A stretch of DNA of 46,213 nucleotides, taken from Planctomycetota bacterium (GTDB lineage: Bacteria; Planctomycetota; UBA1135; UBA2386). Positions 7,807-16,267 of the stretch are shown piece after piece; the first letter of the stretch is position 1; each line of letters opens with the position of its first letter. The DNA is taken from the NCBI GenBank assembly GCA_019636245.1, contig JAHBXX010000035.1:1-46213 (forward strand). The letters are read 5' to 3'. The notes under the pieces were generated by a model. The model was not told the DNA's origin. It ran no database searches and saw only the letters and a program-made list of their open reading frames with translations. The translations under genes were made by a program, and so were the position numbers.

Positions 7807-8886
7807 TCATTCCCGCCGCCGACCGCGCACGCGGTCGAGGAACGCCCGCTCGGCGGGCTTGAGCCGCCGGCCCGGCAGCCGCCACAGCCGCAGCCGCGCC
7901 ACCTCCTCGAGCAGCGTCGCGATCCACTGCTCGCGCTCGCCGAGGATCTTCGGCAGGTTGCGGTGCTCCCCCCAGCGCGCGTCGAGTTCACCGGCATGGG
8001 CGCGCACGGCGTCGCGCAGCGCCAGCAGCAGGTCGAGCAGCACGTCGTCGCGGCCGGCGCCGCGGCGCGCGGCGAGCTTCGGCAGCAGCTCGCGCACCTG
8101 CGCCGGCGCGGCCGACTGGAACCACGGCGACCGCACCAGTTCGGCCGCGAAGCGGTCGCCGAAGTGGCGCGCCAGCACCAGCAGGCGGTTGCGTTCGCCG
8201 AGTTCGTCCTTCCAGGTCGGCGCCTTCCGGATCGAGCCGTGGCCGACGTGCTCGCAGACCGCGGCCGGCACGTACAGTGAGTGCCAGCCGGCCGCGCCGA
8301 GCCGCAGCGCCAGGTCGACGTCCTCGTAGTACATGTGGAAGTCCTCGTCCTGGCCGCCGACCTGCCGCCACGCGGCGGTGCGGAACAGCGCGCAGCAGCC
8401 GGAGACGCCGAGCACGCGCTCGGGCGGGCCGCCCGGCCCGGGATCGGGGGCGCCCTGGTCGCGGTCGAACCAGTAGAGGTCGTCGCGCTGGGCGATGCCG
8501 GTCGTGCAGAGGCGGCCGTCGGGATAGACGATCTTGGGCGCCGCCGCGCCGGCGCGCGGCTCGGCATCGAGCGCGGCGACCAGCCGGCCGAGGCAGCCCG
8601 GCCGCAGCGTCGCGTCGGTGTTCAGCAGCAGCGCGTAGTCGCCGGCGGCGCGCGCGACGCCGAGGTTGTTGGCGGCGGTGTAGTCGTTGCGCTCGTGCTG
8701 CACGAACTCGACCGCGGGGAACTCGCGCCGCACGAACTCCTGCGAACCGTCGGTCGAGCCGTTGTCGACGAGGATCGTGTGCAGCGGCGCCTCGGCGGCG
8801 GCGGCCGCGACCGCGCGCAGGCAGGCGCCCAGGAACTCGCGGCCGTTCCAGTTGACGACGACGACGGTGACGCGGGGCGCGGTCAT
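7807..8886 (-). CDS. Family 2 glycosyltransferase (rhamnosyltransferase-like)
   Basis: A 359-residue GT-A enzyme predicted to transfer a sugar from a nucleotide donor during surface polysaccharide or O-antigen assembly. It begins with the GT2 signature VVVVNWNGREFL and LVDNGSTDGS. NDYTAANNLGVARAAG and the LLLNTDA segment (acidic residues at the donor/metal site) follow, then the acceptor-side motif YYEDVDLALRLGAAGWH. The architecture matches dTDP-rhamnosyl transferase type GT2 proteins. The C-terminal ~100 residues are Arg/Leu-rich and probably helical. ATG start at 8886, divergent from the EamA exporter gene across 142 bases. No other polysaccharide genes adjoin it. Confidence 0.88.
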   Translation of the reverse strand: MTAPRVTVVVVNWNGREFLGACLRAVAAAAAEAPLHTILVDNGSTDGSQEFVRREFPAVEFVQHERNDYTAANNLGVARAAGDYALLLNTDATLRPGCLGRLVAALDAEPRAGAAAPKIVYPDGRLCTTGIAQRDDLYWFDRDQGAPDPGPGGPPERVLGVSGCCALFRTAAWRQVGGQDEDFHMYYEDVDLALRLGAAGWHSLYVPAAVCEHVGHGSIRKAPTWKDELGERNRLLVLARHFGDRFAAELVRSPWFQSAAPAQVRELLPKLAARRGAGRDDVLLDLLLALRDAVRAHAGELDARWGEHRNLPKILGEREQWIATLLEEVARLRLWRLPGRRLKPAERAFLDRVRGRRRE

Positions 8887-9028
8887 CGCGCGGCGGTTCC
8901 GGTGTCGGCGCAGGCGGGCATGGCGGCTCGGCCGACATTCCTACGCGCCGCCGCGCGCGGCCGCCAGGACTTGTCGGCCGCGGCGCCGCTGGCGCCGCGC
9001 CGCCACCCCCCTATCGTGCGCGCCCTGC

Positions 9029-9928
9029 ATGCCCCCACCCGCCGGCCGGCGCTTCGTCCCGCACCTGCTGCTCGTCGCGATGATCGCGATCTGGGGCGCC
9101 AGCTACGCGGTCGTCAAGGTCGCGCTGGCGGCGCTGCCGCCGTTCCTGGTCGTGGCGCTGCGCTTCTGGCTCGCGGTGCTGTGCCTGCTGCCGTTCGTCG
9201 GTCGCGGCCTCATGGCCGACCTGCGCCGCACACGCGGCCCCGGCCTCCTGGCCGGGGCGGCGCTCGTCTGCGGCTACCTGCTGCAGACCATCGGCATGAA
9301 CGAGACCTCGGCATCGATGGGCGGCTTCCTGTCGGGGCTGATCGTGCTGCTGACGGGCGTCGGCGGGTTCGTGTTCTTCCGGGCCCGGTTCGGCGCCCTG
9401 TCGGTGTTCGGCTTCCTGCTGGGTCTCGCCGGCATCGTGCTGCTGTGCTGGCCGGGCGGCGCCGACGCCGACGGCCCCCGGGACACTGCGCGCGGCATCG
9501 CGCTGCAGATCGGCTCGTCGACGAGCTACGCCGCGCACATCCTGCTGCTGTCGCGCTTCGGGCGCGACGCGCCGCCCCTCGCCCTGTGCCTGTGGCAGCT
9601 GCTGGTCGTGGCCGTCGCCAGCACGCTGGCGGCCGGCCTCGCCGGCGACCTCGCCGCCGGGCGGCTGGCCGGCATCGACTGGGACGGCGGGCTCGTGGCC
9701 GCGGTCGCCTACCTCGGCGTGCTGGCGACCGCGCTGGGCATCGCCGTGCAGGGCAAGGTGCAGCACCGCATCCCGCCGGTGCACGTCGCGCTGCTGTTCA
9801 CGCTGCAGCCGTTGTTCGCGGCGCTGGTGGCCTGGGCGGCGCTCGGCGACCGCATGGGCGGCATGCAGCTCGCCGGCGGCGGCGCGATCGTGCTCGGCGT
9901 GCTGGTGACGAGCCTCGACCGGCGGTGA
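9029..9928 (+). CDS. EamA-family (DMT superfamily) exporter
   Basis: Inner-membrane drug/metabolite transporter of 299 residues with ten predicted TM segments in two EamA halves. The first half starts MIAIWGASYAVVKVAL and includes the conserved RFWLAVLCLLPF. The second half includes QIGSSTSYAAHILLLSRFG and ends with LQPLFAALVAWAALGDRM, the usual end of such proteins. The ATG at 9029 is chosen because the protein then starts just before TM1; the open frame extends upstream but only through sequence antisense to the GT2 gene. The substrate cannot be told from the sequence. Confidence 0.88.
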   Translation: MPPPAGRRFVPHLLLVAMIAIWGASYAVVKVALAALPPFLVVALRFWLAVLCLLPFVGRGLMADLRRTRGPGLLAGAALVCGYLLQTIGMNETSASMGGFLSGLIVLLTGVGGFVFFRARFGALSVFGFLLGLAGIVLLCWPGGADADGPRDTARGIALQIGSSTSYAAHILLLSRFGRDAPPLALCLWQLLVVAVASTLAAGLAGDLAAGRLAGIDWDGGLVAAVAYLGVLATALGIAVQGKVQHRIPPVHVALLFTLQPLFAALVAWAALGDRMGGMQLAGGGAIVLGVLVTSLDRR

Positions 9929-9932
9929 ACGG

Positions 9933-9956
9933 CGCCCCGGCCGCGAGGCCGGGGCG
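9933..9956. terminator. Perfect 10-bp hairpin with GCGA tetraloop between convergent genes
   Basis: CGCCCCGGCC, GCGA, GGCCGGGGCG: a perfect 10-bp GC stem closed by a GNRA-type tetraloop. It fills the 28-base space between the EamA stop (9928) and the stop of the 1197-residue gene (9957), so it can end transcription from both sides. There is no U-tract. Position and symmetry make a bidirectional terminator the simplest reading. Confidence 0.65.
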
Positions 9957-12900
9957 TCAGGGCAGTTCCCCGACCAGCCGCGGATCCTCGCCGTCGGCGG
10001 CGTAGTCGCCGAGCTGGAACACCAGGTCGCGGTAGTTGCGCACGTCGAGCACCGCCAGCGACTGCACCGCCCGCAGCGCCTGCAGGTCGCGCTGCAGCGC
10101 CGCGCCCTGGCGGTAGGCGTCGCGCAGCCCGGCGATCGCGGTCGCGGCCGGCGAGGCGCCGGCCGGCAGGCGGGCCCAGGCGTCGAGCAGGCGCCGCGTG
10201 GCGCCCCGGTCCTCGGCGTAGGCCCGCCGCAGCGCCCATCGCGCCGCGCGCGGCAGCCCCTGGCCGTGGCGCTCGAGCCAGCAGTCGACCGGATGGCGCC
10301 CGAACAGGTCGGCGCCGGCCGCCGCCAGGCGGGGGCCGAGCCGGCCCGCGGCCGCCGGCCGCAGCAGCGCCGGCAGCACCTCGAGCCGCCAGCGCTCCGC
10401 CGCCAGCAGCGTGCGCACCCCGTCCTTGTCGGCGATCCAGGCGGCCGTGACCGCCAGTTCGCCGGCAAGGCGCGCGTCGTCGTCGTCGCCCGGGGCGCCG
10501 AGTTCGGGCAACCAGGCCAGCGCCGCGTGCAGTTCCGCCACCTGCTGGCGCACCGCCGCCGCCCGCTCGCGCAGCGCCGCCGCCGACCGCTCGCGCAGGT
10601 GCAGGAAGGCGATGTCGCGCTCGACCTCGGGCAGGTCGGCGAACGGCTCGGCCAGCGACCAGCCCGGCGGCGCACCGGCGTAGACCGGGTCGAGCGCCAG
10701 CCGCATGCGGATCGCCTCGCGCAGCCCCGGCGCCTTCATGCGGTGGATCTTGCGCAGCGCCACCGCGAACGGCGCCGCACCGATCTCGCGGCGCTGCATC
10801 GCCAGTTCGGGATCGATCACCTCGCGCACGATCTGGCGCACCCGCTGCACCAGCCACCCGGCGGTGCGCAGCAGGCGCCACAGCAGCAGCAGCGGCGCCA
10901 GCAGCACGCGGCCGTTCGACAGCCGACGGCGGTGGAAGCGCAGCGGGTTGAAGCTGCGTTCGTGGCGCGGCAGGTGCTCGACCGGGCGCGTGCCGAAGAT
11001 CTCGCGCACCATCGTGCGCCGGTCGGCCCGCAGCACGTCGAGCACCTCGTCGCCGAACACGGCGGCGATGTACTGGTCGCGCTGCGGCTCGGCGCCGACG
11101 AAGTCGAGCGCCGTGAACTCGGTGGTCGCGTAGCGCGCCGGCCGCCGCGCTCGACCGGGCTGGCCGGCCGTGCGGCCGCCGCGCGGGTCGCGGCGCCGTT
11201 CCAGCCAGGCCTGCATCGCCGCGAGCTGCGCCGGCATGGCCGTGGCGCGCGCCGCCAGCGGCACGCAGAACTGGTTGTAGCCGGCGATGCGCTTGGCCGA
11301 CTCGACGGCGACGCTCTCGGTGATGAAGCGGAACCACAAGTACGGCCCGCTGAGCAGCGTGCCGTCGTCGAGCCGCAGCCGGCGCAGGCGGCGCCGTTCG
11401 CGCCCGTCGCAGGCGAGGAAGTCCTGCCGCAGGTTCTCGAGCGAGTGGTTCGCCAGCAGCTGCTCGGTGGTCTTGACGTCGGTCTCGTGCAGCGGCGCGC
11501 CGTCGAGGAAGTGCAGGTAGAGCAGCACGACCCGGTTCGCCGCCAGCCGCAGCGGCAGCGGCAGGCTCGCGTCGGCGACCGGCACGCCGGTGCGGGCGCT
11601 GCGCAGCTGTTCGCGCAGCGCGCGCTCGGCCGCCGCCGCGCCGTCGGCGCCGAACACGCGCCTGGCCAGGAAGGCGAGGTCCTCCGCCTCGTAGCGCGGC
11701 TTGATGCGCTCGAGCTGGGAGATGAAGTGCGCCTCGCTGGTGAGCCGGTAGGTCTCGGCGGCCTGGCCGGCGAGGCGCTTCAGCCAGTGACCGACGGCCA
11801 GGAACACGAGGCACACGCCGCCGAGCAGCACCAGCGGCAGGCCGACGATGCGCGACAGGCAGTTGTCGGCCCAGAACAGCCGCAGCACCGAGAACAGGCC
11901 GCCGAACAGCAGGAGCCGCACCGCCGGCCGCTGGCTCGCCTTGACCATCGCGCTGGCGACGCGGTCGAGGATCTGGGGGCCGGTGACGATGCCGTGCAGG
12001 TCGGCCAGGAACAGCAGGCGCCCGTGCCACGCCTCGAGCCACTCGGCGATCCGGCGGCCGAGCTGCACGATGCGCTCCTCGGGGGACGGCGGCAGCGGAT
12101 GCACCGCCAGCCGGCGCACGATCGGCAGCCAGCGCACCGGCACCGCCGACAGCACGCGCAGCACGCGATCGAGCGAGGCTAGGTCGGTCGGCCGCAGCCA
12201 GCGGCGCACGTCCTGCGGCCGCAGCGCCCACAGGAACTCGATCGCCACGTCGATCGGCACCTCGCGCGCCGCCGCCGCCGGCGGCCGCAGCGAACCGATG
12301 CACGGCCGCAGCGCGGCCAGCGCCGCAGCGAGCGCGTCGAGCCGCCCGCGCACCGCCGCGGCCCGCTCCGCCGCCGGCAGCAGCGCCAGCAGGTCGTGCT
12401 CGCGCTGCAGGGCGGCGAACGACAGGTCGCGCCGGTCCTCCCCGGGCGCCTTGCGCGGCACCCCGGCCCGCGCCGGGGCGAACACGAACTCGCGGTCGAG
12501 CAGTTGCGCGAAGCGGGCCGCGAGGCCGTCCAGCCCGCGCACCAGGAACAGCAGCAGCCGCGCCGAGCGCAGCAGCGGCCGCAACGCCTGCACGTAGCGC
12601 GCCGCCCAGGTCACCCGCAGCAGCCGCAGCACCCGCAGCGCGACGAGGTTGCCGGCCAGTCCCGGCGCCGCGCTGCCCGGCAGCAGGAACAGCACCGAGG
12701 GGATCGCCGGCAGCAGGTCGGTGACGGCGTTGCGCAGGAACCAGGAGCCGCGCCGCGGATGCAGCGCCAGCTCGAACAGGAAGTCGGCGACGAAGAACAG
12801 GCACGCGGCGGCGTCGATCCCGTGCAGCAGCAGGGCCTGGCCGGGCGACAGGTCCACGGTCGCCTCGACCAGGAGCGTCGCCAGCACGACCAGCAGCAGC

Positions 12901-13550
12901 ACGAAGTTCGTGGTCTCGATCGCGGCGAGGCCGCGTGCGCCGACGATGGCCTCCAGCCGGCGCGCCAGTTCGCGGTCGTCGGCGGCGCGGGCTAGGCGGC
13001 GGCCGAGGCGCTGGCAGACCGGCGAGCCGACCTGCGCGCCGACCCGGCCGGCGACGTCGCTGGCGCTGCGCAGGAGGCGCACCTGGTGGTCGATCGCCAC
13101 CTCGTCGATCGCGGTCGACAGCAGCGCGAAGCGCTCGGACGCCTCCTGGTCGAGCGCTTCGCCGCCCGTGGTGCGCGGCACCGCCGCCGCGATCGCCTGG
13201 TCGCACTGCAGCACCAGCTCCGGCGCCGCGAGCGCCGCCGCCGCGGCCCGCGCCTCGGCGAGGTCGAACAGCACCGCCGGCTCGCCGTCGCCTGCCGCCG
13301 CGAGGTCGCGCACGCGCTGCGCGAGCGCCGTGCGCCGCAGCGCGGCCAGCGCCGCCGCCGCGCCGGGTTCCCGCACCTCGGGTTGCGCGCGCAGCCAGCG
13401 CAGTTCGGCGTCGACCAGCTCGTGCGCGAGCGGTCCGTCGCCGGCCAGGGCCCGGCGCGCCTCGGCCAGCGCCGGCAGCAGCGCCGCCGGGGGCGACGCC
13501 GCGTCGTGCAGCAGGCTGCGCAGGCGGGCGGACTCGTGGCTGCCGGTCAC
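9957..13550 (-). CDS. Large membrane protein with N-terminal voltage-sensor-like region, function unknown
   Basis: A 1197-residue protein of no family I can name. Residues 1-200 are Ala/Arg/Leu-rich and look helical. Residues about 206-325 resemble an S1-S4 voltage-sensor domain. S1 is 212-230. S2 (243-262) carries the FFVADFLFEL pattern. S3 (268-290) carries LRNAVTDLLPAIPSVLF. S4 (301-325) carries arginines at 306, 309, 312, 318 and 324, the first three at exact three-residue spacing. A further amphipathic helix follows (326-350), but no K+ (TVGYG-like) or Na+ selectivity filter is visible. More membrane segments lie near 543-560, 567-590 and 881-903, separated by large Arg-rich, presumably cytoplasmic regions. 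ATG start at 13550. Long overlapping frames on the opposite strand are composition shadows. Confidence 0.75.
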   Translation of the reverse strand: MTGSHESARLRSLLHDAASPPAALLPALAEARRALAGDGPLAHELVDAELRWLRAQPEVREPGAAAALAALRRTALAQRVRDLAAAGDGEPAVLFDLAEARAAAAALAAPELVLQCDQAIAAAVPRTTGGEALDQEASERFALLSTAIDEVAIDHQVRLLRSASDVAGRVGAQVGSPVCQRLGRRLARAADDRELARRLEAIVGARGLAAIETTNFVLLLVVLATLLVEATVDLSPGQALLLHGIDAAACLFFVADFLFELALHPRRGSWFLRNAVTDLLPAIPSVLFLLPGSAAPGLAGNLVALRVLRLLRVTWAARYVQALRPLLRSARLLLFLVRGLDGLAARFAQLLDREFVFAPARAGVPRKAPGEDRRDLSFAALQREHDLLALLPAAERAAAVRGRLDALAAALAALRPCIGSLRPPAAAAREVPIDVAIEFLWALRPQDVRRWLRPTDLASLDRVLRVLSAVPVRWLPIVRRLAVHPLPPSPEERIVQLGRRIAEWLEAWHGRLLFLADLHGIVTGPQILDRVASAMVKASQRPAVRLLLFGGLFSVLRLFWADNCLSRIVGLPLVLLGGVCLVFLAVGHWLKRLAGQAAETYRLTSEAHFISQLERIKPRYEAEDLAFLARRVFGADGAAAAERALREQLRSARTGVPVADASLPLPLRLAANRVVLLYLHFLDGAPLHETDVKTTEQLLANHSLENLRQDFLACDGRERRRLRRLRLDDGTLLSGPYLWFRFITESVAVESAKRIAGYNQFCVPLAARATAMPAQLAAMQAWLERRRDPRGGRTAGQPGRARRPARYATTEFTALDFVGAEPQRDQYIAAVFGDEVLDVLRADRRTMVREIFGTRPVEHLPRHERSFNPLRFHRRRLSNGRVLLAPLLLLWRLLRTAGWLVQRVRQIVREVIDPELAMQRREIGAAPFAVALRKIHRMKAPGLREAIRMRLALDPVYAGAPPGWSLAEPFADLPEVERDIAFLHLRERSAAALRERAAAVRQQVAELHAALAWLPELGAPGDDDDARLAGELAVTAAWIADKDGVRTLLAAERWRLEVLPALLRPAAAGRLGPRLAAAGADLFGRHPVDCWLERHGQGLPRAARWALRRAYAEDRGATRRLLDAWARLPAGASPAATAIAGLRDAYRQGAALQRDLQALRAVQSLAVLDVRNYRDLVFQLGDYAADGEDPRLVGELP

Positions 13551-13606
13551 GACGGGCGGCGCATCATAGGCGCGCGCCGGGGACCGTCACCAGGCAAGCG
13601 CGCGCC

Positions 13607-14527
13607 TCACCACGGGCGCCGGTAGTCGACCAGGCCGGGGGGCTCCTCGCCGAGGTAGTGCAGCGTCAGCCGGCGCGTCAGGCCGCGGCCGATGTCGACC
13701 TCGGTCTCGATGTGCGTCACCATGCCCGTCGCCTCGTCGCAGGCGAGCCACGCCGACCGCAGCCGGTCGGTCGCCGTCGGCCGGCGCACGGCCTCGATGC
13801 GCAGCTGCGAGCCCCCGGGCGTGCGTTCGCGGCCGGCAACGCGCAGGTCGAGATCCTGCGGCAGCCGGCGCACCAGGCCGTGCACGTCGAGGTAGCCGAG
13901 GTCGAGCAGGTCGCCGAGGCCCTGCAGCAGCCGTTCGTGGTCGGCCAGCGGCCCGGCGCGCCGGAAGGCGCCGTTCGCCGGCAGCAGCCAGAGTTCCTGG
14001 CCGTCGCAACCGATGCGGAACTCGCCGAGCGGCACGCCGCCGAAGGCGAGCTTGCCGTCGATGCGGAAGCGCGTGCCCGGTCGCGTCACCAGCAGCAGCT
14101 CGTTGCGCAGTTCCTTGCCGCTGGCCGTGGTCGCCGCCAGCTCGACCCGGAAGCGCCGGTCGACGTCGCGCCCCAGTTCGGCCACGGCCCGGTCCATCGC
14201 CGCCTCGGCGGTGGGCAGGCGGGCGGGCAGCGCCAGCCAGACGCCGAGGCTGGCGAACACCGTCGCCGCGGCGGCGACCAGCCACCAGCGGCGCGGCGCC
14301 CTGGCGCCGTCGATGCGGCCGAGGATCGCGGCGATCCGGCCCTCGCGCGCGGCGGCGTCGGCGGTGTGCAGCGCCCGCAGCAGCCCGTGCAGCAGCCGCT
14401 GCTCGGCGAGCCACGGCCGCGCCGCGTCGGGCAACGACGCCGGCGCCGGGCCGTCGGCCAGCGTGTCGTCGAGGTCGTGCCAGCTCGGGTCCTCGGGCTC
14501 GATCGGCGGCAGGCGACGCGGCGTCAT
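13607..14527 (-). CDS. Probable anti-sigma factor with one TM and a periplasmic LolA/RseB-like domain
   Basis: A 306-residue protein whose ATG overlaps the sigma factor stop (ATGA), so the two are translationally coupled. Residues 1-90 are soluble and acidic to basic; a single TM follows (about 92-112, ending GVWLALPARL). The C-terminal ~190 residues look like a beta-rich extracytoplasmic domain, with LLLVTRPGTRFRIDGKL, a GQELWLLP strand, and VRRPTATDRLRSAWLACDEATGMVTHIET. This resembles the outer-membrane-lipoprotein-sorting fold of LolA and the N-terminal half of RseB. The topology (cytoplasmic N-terminus, TM, sensor) and coupling suggest an anti-sigma factor with a built-in sensor. The anti-sigma role is inferred from context; no zinc-binding HxxxCxxC motif is present. 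Confidence 0.68.
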   Translation of the reverse strand: MTPRRLPPIEPEDPSWHDLDDTLADGPAPASLPDAARPWLAEQRLLHGLLRALHTADAAAREGRIAAILGRIDGARAPRRWWLVAAAATVFASLGVWLALPARLPTAEAAMDRAVAELGRDVDRRFRVELAATTASGKELRNELLLVTRPGTRFRIDGKLAFGGVPLGEFRIGCDGQELWLLPANGAFRRAGPLADHERLLQGLGDLLDLGYLDVHGLVRRLPQDLDLRVAGRERTPGGSQLRIEAVRRPTATDRLRSAWLACDEATGMVTHIETEVDIGRGLTRRLTLHYLGEEPPGLVDYRRPW

Positions 14528-15057
14528 GCGAACTCCTCGGCGGGCAGCTTGTTGGCGAGGCAGCGGCCGAGCACCGCGCGGCCGCGCTGCAGGTGCTTCT
14601 TCACCGCTTCGAAACCGATGCCGAGCCGGGCCGCGATCTCCTTGCAGTGCAGGCCGTGCTCGTAGTGCAGGCGGATCGACTCGCGCTGCGGCCCGCTGAG
14701 GCGGTCGAGGCAGTCGCGCAGCGCGTCGAGCTTCTGGTCGAAGCTGTCGCCCTGCAATCGGGCGAAGTCGCGGAAGCCGTCGTCGAGGTGGCCGAGCATC
14801 TGCTCGTCGCAGAAGTGCACGCGACGCCGACCGAGCTTGCGCCGGTGGTTCAGGATCAGCTTGGCGGCGATGCCGCGCACCCACGGGCCGAACGGCAGCC
14901 GGCGGTCGTAGCGGTCGAGGATGCGCCAGGCGACCAGGAACGTCTCCTGCAGCAGGTCCTCGGCGGCGACGTTGTCGCGCAACGAGGCGAGCAGGAACGC
15001 GCGCACCGAGTCGATGTGCTCGCGGGTCAGGATCTCGAACAGGTCGCGGCCGTCCAC
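14524..15057 (-). CDS. ECF-type RNA polymerase sigma factor
   Basis: Directs RNA polymerase to a specific promoter set. Region 2 is seen in LRDNVAAEDLLQETFLVAW and RLPFGPWVRGIAAKLILN (core and -10 binding). Region 4 is the C-terminal helix-turn-helix, LDRLSGPQRESIRLHY followed by HCKEIAARLGIGFEAVKKHL. I place the start at the GTG at 15057 (177 residues) because DLFEILTREH is a typical beginning for planctomycete ECF factors. A GTG at 15126 would add 23 Gly/Pro-rich residues and leave 10 bases to the divergent WbsX-like gene. It overlaps the membrane regulator gene by 4 bases, the usual sigma/anti-sigma pairing, so activity is probably controlled by that protein. Confidence 0.9.
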   Translation of the reverse strand: MDGRDLFEILTREHIDSVRAFLLASLRDNVAAEDLLQETFLVAWRILDRYDRRLPFGPWVRGIAAKLILNHRRKLGRRRVHFCDEQMLGHLDDGFRDFARLQGDSFDQKLDALRDCLDRLSGPQRESIRLHYEHGLHCKEIAARLGIGFEAVKKHLQRGRAVLGRCLANKLPAEEFA

Positions 15058-15136
15058 GGCCGGGCGATTGTCGGCGGCGCCGCCGGCCGGGACATCGAAA
15101 TCGCGCCGGCCGGGGCCCCCGGGCACGATTCCGCCG

Positions 15137-16219
15137 ATGCGAACGGCCGCCTACGTGTACACCGGCTGGCACCCGATCCCGGAGCGGGACGCCGCCTTCC
15201 ACCCGGGCTTCACCGAGTGGGAGCTGGTGCGCGCCTGCCGGCCGCGCTTCCCCGGCCACGCCCAGCCGAAGGTGCCGCGGCTCGGCGAGTACGACGACCG
15301 CGATCCGGCCGAGGTCGGGCGGCGGCTGGCGCTGGCCGCGGCGCACGGCGTCGACGCGCTGGTGTTCGGGGTGTTCTGGTGCCGCGGCCAGCGGGTGTTC
15401 GAGGCCGGACTCGACCGCGGGTTCCTCGGCGGCCCGATCGGGGCGACGATGCCGTTTGCGTGCATGTGGGCCAACCGCCTGCCGAGGCGGGTGCTGCCGG
15501 TGGTCAGGGCCGACACGCCGGTGCTCGACCCCGCCCGCCGGGTGCCGACCGACGTCGATGACTTCGTCGCGCTGGTGGCGATGCTGGCGACGCGCTACTT
15601 CGCGCGGCCGAACTACGTCACGGTCGGCGGCCGCAGCTACCTGTCGATCTTCGATTCGACGTTCTTCGTGCGCGGGCTCGGGATCGAGGGCGCGCGCACG
15701 GCGATCGCCGCCGCCCGCGGCTGGCTGCGCGAGCACGGTCACCGCGACCTGCACCTCGCCGCGATCGAACCGAACGCGGCGGTGCTGCCGCTGGTGCGCG
15801 CGATCGGCTTCGACAGCGTCACCCACTACGTGCTGCTGCCCGATTGGAAGGGGCCGTTCCAGCAGGACTACCGCGACTGCGCGGCGCGGCGCGCGGCGCA
15901 GTGGCGCCACTTCGGCGAGGCCTCGGGGCTGCCCTACATGCCCGCGGTGGCGACCGGCTGGGATGCCTCGCCGCGCGGCGCCGACTTCGGCCCGCGGCGG
16001 CCGCACAAGTACCCGTGGTCGCCGGTGGTCACCGGGGAGCACCCGGAGCACTTCGCGGCGGCGCTGGCGCGCGCGCGGGCGTTCCGGTCGGCGGCCGCGG
16101 TCGACGACCCGCTGGTGCTGGTGGCGTCGTGGAACGAGTGGAGCGAAGGCCACTACCTGGAGCCCGACCAGCGCTTCGGCATGGGCTGGCTCGAGGCGGT
16201 GCGGTCGGCCCGCGGTTGA
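15137..16219 (+). CDS. WbsX-like glycosyltransferase / GH99-like protein
   Basis: A 360-residue protein of the WbsX family, found in polysaccharide gene clusters and related to the GH99 endomannosidase fold. Supporting segments are YTGWHPIPERD and HPGFTEWELVRACRP at the N-terminus, then FPGHAQPKVPRLGEYDDRDP. In the centre are MWANRLPRR and VGGRSYLSIFD. The C-terminal signature is ASWNEWSEGHYLEPD, followed by GMGWLEAVR. The ATG at 15137 starts the conserved region directly; longer upstream frames overlap the sigma factor gene. It is divergent from the sigma gene and not flanked by other polysaccharide genes, so its acceptor is unknown. Whether it acts as a glycosidase or a transferase cannot be decided here. 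Confidence 0.82.
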   Translation: MRTAAYVYTGWHPIPERDAAFHPGFTEWELVRACRPRFPGHAQPKVPRLGEYDDRDPAEVGRRLALAAAHGVDALVFGVFWCRGQRVFEAGLDRGFLGGPIGATMPFACMWANRLPRRVLPVVRADTPVLDPARRVPTDVDDFVALVAMLATRYFARPNYVTVGGRSYLSIFDSTFFVRGLGIEGARTAIAAARGWLREHGHRDLHLAAIEPNAAVLPLVRAIGFDSVTHYVLLPDWKGPFQQDYRDCAARRAAQWRHFGEASGLPYMPAVATGWDASPRGADFGPRRPHKYPWSPVVTGEHPEHFAAALARARAFRSAAAVDDPLVLVASWNEWSEGHYLEPDQRFGMGWLEAVRSARG

Positions 16220-16267
16220 GGCCCCCGGGCGGCAGCGCCCCCCCGACTGGCCGCGGGTGGGACGTGC

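Noticed and set aside
4491..8329. Two long plus-strand open frames covering RlmL, the unknown protein, the Npt transporter and GT2
   Set aside because: Translations are Arg/Ala/Pro/Gln-rich without domains, whereas the overlapping annotated genes show clear family motifs.
16227..16240. Small hairpin GGGCG-GCAG-CGCCC after the WbsX-like gene
   Set aside because: A five-base stem is expected by chance at this GC content.
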